NCBI RefSeq assembly: GCF_001996005.1
Contig: NZ_MUFB01000011.1
Span: forward strand, 49,835-109,765
DNA: 59,931 nucleotides
Origin: Salinivibrio siamensis
GTDB lineage: Bacteria; Pseudomonadota; Gammaproteobacteria; Enterobacterales; Vibrionaceae
Reading direction: 5' to 3'
Positions 56,707 to 59,931 of this stretch are shown here, piece by piece. The notes beneath the pieces are model-generated. The model searched no databases and had not been told where the DNA came from. It was given only the letters and a program-made list of their open reading frames with translations. The translations under genes were made by a program, and so were the position numbers. The stretch's first letter is position 1, and the number at the start of each line of letters is the position of its first letter.

Positions 56707-57438
56707 ATGCTGACCGGTAAACACTGTGTCATTACAGGTGCCGCACAAGGGATCGGCCGCGCCATCGTTGAAACCTTTGTCGAACAAGGCGCTACCAAGA
56801 TTTATGCATTAGATAGGAATATTGACAACATGCAAGACTGGCAAGCACATCGGGTTATCGTTCCCGTTGCGCTGGATGTCTGCGATCAAGAGGCTGTCGC
56901 GAATTGGGTGCAGAGCTTGCACCAACAACACGCAGTTATCGATGTGCTGGTGAACAATGCTGGCATCACTCGTGACAACCTGCTGACCAAAATGAGCGAA
57001 AGTGACTGGGACGCGGTCATTGACGTCAATCTAAAGGGCGTTTTTACCATGACACAAGCCATCGCGCCACTGATGATGGCGCAAGAGAAAGGCGCGATTG
57101 TGAGCTTGTCTTCGGTCGTCGGCACCGACGGCAATATTGGTCAAACCAACTATGCCGCCTCAAAAGGTGGCGTGATTGCAATGACAAAGACTTGGTCAAA
57201 AGAACTCGCTCGTCACGGTGCGCAAATACGCGCCAATTGTGTCGCGCCCGGTTTTATTGAAACGCCCATGACGGAAAATTTACCCGATAAAGTCATTGAG
57301 ATGATGAAAGGGAAAACACCCTTGGGCCGCATGGGTACCGCGCAGGATATCGCCAACGCGATTAGTTTTCTTGCCAGCGATAACGCGAGCTTTATCACAG
57401 GTCAAACGCTTAAAGTCGATGGAGGGTTAGTCATATAA
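56707..57438 (+). CDS. FabG-like short-chain dehydrogenase
   Basis: 243 residues from ATG 56707 (GAGGAG eight bases upstream); the frame is open upstream to 56557 but that part has no family match. Classical SDR: NAD(P) motif TGAAQGIGRA (9-18), NNAGI near 80, catalytic Ser in LSSVVG, YxxxK as NYAASKGG near 150, and the C-terminal ITGQTLKVDGG. The wording fits 3-oxoacyl-ACP reductases or acetoacetyl-CoA reductases; no other fatty-acid or polyhydroxyalkanoate genes adjoin, so the substrate is open. Followed 33 bases later by another SDR gene on the same strand. Confidence 0.87.
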   Translation: MLTGKHCVITGAAQGIGRAIVETFVEQGATKIYALDRNIDNMQDWQAHRVIVPVALDVCDQEAVANWVQSLHQQHAVIDVLVNNAGITRDNLLTKMSESDWDAVIDVNLKGVFTMTQAIAPLMMAQEKGAIVSLSSVVGTDGNIGQTNYAASKGGVIAMTKTWSKELARHGAQIRANCVAPGFIETPMTENLPDKVIEMMKGKTPLGRMGTAQDIANAISFLASDNASFITGQTLKVDGGLVI

Positions 57439-57471
57439 TGGAAGGACACTTCCGGCCATTATGAGGCAACA

Positions 57472-58179
57472 ATGACTCCAACACTTCTTATCACAGGCGC
57501 GAACCGTGGGATTGGCCTGGCGCTCACTGAGCTGTATCTCGAGCACGGTTGGCAGGTGATTGCCTGCTGCCGCTTCCCCGGCTCTGCGCCTCACTTGATG
57601 ACACTAAAAAACCGTTACTCAACACTCACCACCTACGGATTAGATGTCACGGATCATACGGCAATACAGCAACTTGCATTACAGCTTATCGACACGCCTA
57701 TCCATTTACTGATCAACAATGCAGGTCTATATGGCCCCAAAGGGTATCAATTCGGTGACGTGGATACAGCGGCCTGGCGCGAGGTGCTGGAAGTCAATAC
57801 CATCGCTCCCCTGGTTATCGCTGAACATTTCACCCCGCATCTTGAAAAGGCAAGCCAAAGTGGCCATACACCCATTTTCGCTTTCCTATCCTCAAAAGTC
57901 GGGAGCATGAGTGATAACCAATCAGGCGGTGGGTATATTTATCGAAGTTCAAAAGCCGCGCTCAACGCGGTGATCAAAAGTCTATCTATTGACCTGCGAA
58001 GTAAAGGCATTCGTTCGATTGCTCTCCACCCCGGTTGGGTACAAACGCAAATGGGTGGACCCAATGCCCTTATCAATACTGCCACATCGGCCCAAGGGTT
58101 GAAGCATGTGCTCGATACCCTAACGGACAGTCAAAACGGCAACTTTATTGATTATCAAGGCCAAGAAATTGGTTGGTAA
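57472..58179 (+). CDS. Short-chain dehydrogenase, C-factor-like
   Basis: 235 residues. SDR fold with LLITGANRGIGLALTELY, NNAGLYG, LSSKVGS and the YxxxK motif as YIYRSSKAAL. Motif order and short C-terminus (ALHPGWVQTQMGG, then FIDYQGQEIGW) resemble the CsgA/C-factor group of SDRs found widely in gammaproteobacteria, whose substrates are unknown. It follows the FabG-like gene on the same strand, likely in one transcript. Confidence 0.87.
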   Translation: MTPTLLITGANRGIGLALTELYLEHGWQVIACCRFPGSAPHLMTLKNRYSTLTTYGLDVTDHTAIQQLALQLIDTPIHLLINNAGLYGPKGYQFGDVDTAAWREVLEVNTIAPLVIAEHFTPHLEKASQSGHTPIFAFLSSKVGSMSDNQSGGGYIYRSSKAALNAVIKSLSIDLRSKGIRSIALHPGWVQTQMGGPNALINTATSAQGLKHVLDTLTDSQNGNFIDYQGQEIGW

Positions 58180-58183
58180 GGAG

Positions 58184-58207
58184 CGAGGCGGTGATTGCGC
58201 CGCCTCG
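58184..58207. terminator. Hairpin between convergent SDR and lipoprotein genes
   Basis: Stem CGAGGCGG (58184-58191) with CCGCCTCG (58200-58207), eight-base loop; no strong T tract. A terminator role is inferred from position. Confidence 0.5.
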
Positions 58208-58211
58208 TTAA

Positions 58212-58901
58212 TTAGATAGGGAAGAACGTCATCGACGCCATGCTGTGTACCACCTGATTAATATTACGGTTAGTACTGTCCGCCACCATAATGGCCATCA
58301 TGTCTTGAATAATAATCATCTGGCCCAACAAGCGCTCGTAACTATAATTGGGCACACCATTTTTGCCCATGCCATTACTCAGCAACAGCAGTTGACCGTG
58401 TTCGTCCTTTTGATTGTTTAAAAGCCAGGCAATTTTTTCTAGGTTTCGAGCACTGTTATAGAGTTTTTGTTGGTCAATATCATCGAGCAAAAAAAACTCA
58501 AGTTGATGATTATAGCTCGCACTGATCATGCCGGTAACACCCGCCATGAGCGCAAACACGCGGTCGCCCTCAAATTCACTTGAAAAGGCTAAAGGCAGCA
58601 GCGCGATGCCATCCATTCCTCCCAGCTCTCGAAAGCCATTGTCGGGGCGTTCTGCCGTCATCAACTGCGCCACGCGTTTTTCAATCGTCATGCCGGGCAC
58701 TTTTTTGAGCTCGCGCGGGTTACGCTTGTACAGTTTCACGATGAGGGCTTCGCTAAGATCACGAATCTCAGCGATGTGAATATCGGTAATTAAATCCATG
58801 TCTGACTTGGCGAGATTTTTAATATCAAATGGCCGACCAAGCTTCTGCGCACACCCTGTGAGGCTAAGCAATAATACGCTCACCCATACCCAGCGCATCA
58901 T
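58212..58901 (-). CDS. Lipoprotein of unknown function
   Basis: 229 residues. Lipoprotein signal with lipobox SLTGC (Cys17), so anchored in a membrane facing the periplasm. The mature part is helical, with a conserved-looking core IHIAEIRDLSEALIVKLYKRNPRELKK and GMDGIALLPLAFSSEFEGDRVFALMAGVTGMI. I do not recognise a named family. The next gene upstream on the strand is the acetate kinase, 195 bases away, without a visible terminator between. Confidence 0.8.
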   Translation of the reverse strand: MMRWVWVSVLLLSLTGCAQKLGRPFDIKNLAKSDMDLITDIHIAEIRDLSEALIVKLYKRNPRELKKVPGMTIEKRVAQLMTAERPDNGFRELGGMDGIALLPLAFSSEFEGDRVFALMAGVTGMISASYNHQLEFFLLDDIDQQKLYNSARNLEKIAWLLNNQKDEHGQLLLLSNGMGKNGVPNYSYERLLGQMIIIQDMMAIMVADSTNRNINQVVHSMASMTFFPI

Positions 58902-59096
58902 AACAACATCCTTGCATCCTCTAACTCGGCGCTAGCATAACGATTTACGCCCGCTCGGTGCACTCTTAGAAAAAATCTTGTATGGAATATCACACTTTTA
59001 GCGTATAACTGGCGCTGCAATCATCAATCCACCTTGAACCTTTTTGAGCCAATATGTCCCCCATTGGCGGCAGGCAACGCCAAGAAGCGATCGTCA

Positions 59097-59931
59097 TCAC
59101 AGCATCGCGACACAATCAGCGGCAATAACGCGCTCTTCATCAGTGGGGATAACCCACACGCCAATCTTACTGTCCGATGCAGATATACACGTTTGATTGG
59201 CTTGATTGGCCGAGGCGTCCAAGCGCATACCTAGCCAATCACACTGTGCCACCACACGCTCGCGTACAGGTGCAGCATGCTCGCCAATCCCAGCGGTGAA
59301 CACCAGATGTTCGACACCGCCCATTGCCGCACAGAGGCTGCCGATTTCTCGCGCAATCCGATAACAATAGTGCGCTATCGCCTGCTTAGCTCTTGGTTTA
59401 TCGCTGCGTAATAAGGTGCGCATATCACTGCTGATACCCGATAAACCTAACAGCCCAGACTCTTTATATAAGAGCGTGCTGACGTCGTCTGCAGTCATGC
59501 CTTCTTCGGTGATCAGATGCAGCACTAATCCCGCATCAATGGCGCCACTTCGCGTTCCCATTGGTAACCCCTCAAGCGCGGTAAAGCCCATGGTGGAAGC
59601 CACACTTTGTCGTGATTGGATAGCACACAAACTCGCGCCATTACCAAGATGCGCAACAATCACTTTGGCGTCGCAATCAAAATCCGGGATCACCTCGGGT
59701 AAGCAACGCGAGATAAAGTCGTAAGACAAGCCATGAAAACCATAACGTTGAAAGCCCCTGTCATACATTGCGTAAGGAAGCGCAAACTGGCGCGCCTCCT
59801 TGGGCTGCTGGGCATGAAAGGCGGTATCGAAACAGGCAATTTGGCGCATGTTGGGTAATCGGGTTTGTAGTGCTTTAATCGGGGCAAGGCTATAAGGCTG
59901 ATGAAGCGGCGCCAGCGAGGTTAATGCCTCC
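59097..59931 (-). CDS. ackA: Acetate kinase (5' part outside the window)
   Basis: The reading frame stays open to the right edge, so roughly the N-terminal third is missing. The 278 visible residues match the acetate kinase family: APLHQPYSLAPIKAL, CFDTAFHAQQP, YGFHGLSYDFI, VIVAHLGNGASLCAI (nucleotide contact), TMGFTALEGLPMGTRSGAIDAG, SGISSDMRTLL, FTAGIGEHAAPVRERV and the final WVIPTDEERVIA. It makes acetyl phosphate from acetate and ATP or runs in reverse for ATP. Usually paired with pta or phosphoketolase; the neighbour is beyond the edge. With ldhA and yiaY it adds to the fermentation genes. Confidence 0.93.
   Translation of the reverse strand, partial: EALTSLAPLHQPYSLAPIKALQTRLPNMRQIACFDTAFHAQQPKEARQFALPYAMYDRGFQRYGFHGLSYDFISRCLPEVIPDFDCDAKVIVAHLGNGASLCAIQSRQSVASTMGFTALEGLPMGTRSGAIDAGLVLHLITEEGMTADDVSTLLYKESGLLGLSGISSDMRTLLRSDKPRAKQAIAHYCYRIAREIGSLCAAMGGVEHLVFTAGIGEHAAPVRERVVAQCDWLGMRLDASANQANQTCISASDSKIGVWVIPTDEERVIAADCVAML

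Overview
The window is a chromosomal stretch of a gammaproteobacterium, most likely a member of the Vibrionaceae. Evidence is the VpsR-like sigma-54 regulator, three CheV paralogues, (6-4) photolyase of the iron-sulfur type, and several proteins whose close E. coli relatives I recognise (RhtA, GlpD/K/F, YiaY, LdhA, YliI, TrhO). Base composition looks near 50% G+C by eye, higher than typical Vibrio, so Salinivibrio or a similar halophilic genus is a reasonable guess (inference). I see no prophage, complete insertion sequence, CRISPR array or rRNA; it reads as ordinary, densely packed chromosome rich in signalling genes.

Layout. 1-5637: the end of a cheV, an AGCS alanine/glycine symporter, trhO and a membrane protein that fuses a dual-specificity phosphatase to a diacylglycerol-kinase domain. 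5616-9155: a sigma-54 activator divergent from a BON-domain periplasmic protein and a coiled-coil protein, with a good -24/-12 promoter between them, then rhtA. 9240-13603: glycerol use (glpD, and glpF-glpK as an operon) with a shared operator-like motif. 13885-16908: riboflavin synthase divergent from a TonB-dependent receptor, with a Fur box between. 17069-26289: ldhA, yiaY, an OmpA-like lipoprotein, photolyase, a repeat protein, two glutathione transferases, an OppA-type binding protein and tRNA-Asn, with a broken second tRNA copy beside it.

26442-38310: PhoD-like phosphatase, a DUF465 protein, YliI-type sugar dehydrogenase, PilZ protein, glycine-betaine type binding protein, 2OG-Fe(II) oxygenase, glutaredoxin, a periplasmic protein paired with a GGDEF-EAL protein, an unknown membrane protein and sixA. 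38384-41267: two divergent cheV genes and a small coiled-coil protein. 41659-43947: an IutA-family siderophore receptor behind a strong Fur box.

44225-50845 is the most striking block: a PhnD-like binding protein plus membrane histidine kinase facing a three-gene operon encoding REC-HDOD, a soluble histidine kinase and REC-EAL. It looks like a complete ligand-to-cyclic-di-GMP signalling unit. After it come a secreted sphingomyelinase-like enzyme, a hybrid kinase with two receivers, hppD, two short-chain dehydrogenases, a lipoprotein, and the 3' part of an acetate kinase running off the right edge.

Cyclic-di-GMP and chemotaxis proteins recur throughout (three CheV, one GGDEF-EAL, one REC-EAL, one PilZ, one VpsR-like regulator), so the region is weighted towards motility/surface-lifestyle control, iron uptake and small-carbon metabolism.
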